Part shown: piece by piece, positions 5,437-5,485 of the stretch
Layout of the letters: each line of letters opens with the position of its first letter
Position numbering within the stretch: position 1 is the first letter of the stretch
NCBI GenBank assembly: GCA_900551185.1
Contig: URVF01000113.1
Coordinates: 1-5,485, forward strand
Source: an uncultured Collinsella sp.
GTDB lineage: Bacteria > Actinomycetota > Coriobacteriia > Coriobacteriales > Coriobacteriaceae
DNA: 5,485 bases
Reading direction: 5' to 3'
Position numbers and translations under genes: made by a program
Notes under the pieces: generated by a model
Database searches by the model: none
The model's input: the letters and a program-made list of their open reading frames with translations, nothing else
What the model was told of the DNA's origin: nothing

Positions 5437-5485
5437 CTGTCTCTTATACACATCTGACGCTGCCGACGATCTTACGCGTGTAGAT
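5437..5485. other. Untrimmed Nextera P5-side library adapter (not genomic)
   Basis: Synthetic sequence. Positions 5437-5455 (CTGTCTCTTATACACATCT) are the reverse-complement Tn5 mosaic end. Positions 5456-5469 (GACGCTGCCGACGA) are the Nextera read-1 adapter. Positions 5470-5477 (TCTTACGC) are the i5 index; its reverse complement GCGTAAGA matches S517. Positions 5478-5485 (GTGTAGAT) start the P5 primer complement. Genomic sequence ends at about 5436. Confidence 0.98.

Noticed and set aside
31..5455. Terminal 19-bp inverted repeats suggesting a composite transposon
   Set aside because: They are engineered Tn5 mosaic ends within Nextera adapters and are followed by index and primer sequence.

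Overview
The window is one assembled fragment with untrimmed Illumina Nextera library adapters at both ends. Genuine genomic DNA runs only from about 50 to 5436. Positions 1-49 hold the end of the P7 primer, an 8-base i7 index, and the Nextera/Tn5 mosaic end. Positions 5437-5485 hold the mirror-image P5-side adapter with its i5 index. No adapter sequence was seen inside the insert.

The insert is GC-rich, and all seven supported genes lie on the minus strand, so transcription runs from high to low coordinates. Strong AGGAG-type ribosome binding sites, a LAxTG-type sortase signal, a TerB-N protein and a DUF554 membrane protein together suggest a gut actinobacterium of class Coriobacteriia (Collinsella-like). 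This assignment is inference from protein style and composition. There is no rRNA or other marker gene to confirm it.

Layout in transcription order. A probable five-gene exported-protein operon fills 5359-2153: a 98-aa soluble protein of unknown function (ATGA overlap with the next gene); a 169-aa single-pass membrane protein; a 199-aa secreted beta-type protein; a very small LAQTG sortase substrate that overlaps its upstream neighbour; and a 476-aa secreted two-domain protein with two CxxC motifs. After a 118-nt gap with a possible promoter comes a 238-aa DUF554 membrane protein (2034-1318). After another 87-nt gap with a plausible extended -10 promoter comes a TerB-N domain protein (from 1230), whose 3' end is missing because the contig runs into adapter.

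The best candidate for something undescribed is the five-gene exported/surface operon. It combines a membrane-tethered ectodomain, two secreted proteins that seem to share a beta-sandwich layout, and a sortase substrate whose mature part is only about 30 residues. No gene in it was recognised as a named family, and no sortase is encoded in the window. There are no tRNA or rRNA genes, CRISPR arrays, insertion sequences or convincing intrinsic terminators. No gene-free stretch exceeds about 120 bases.
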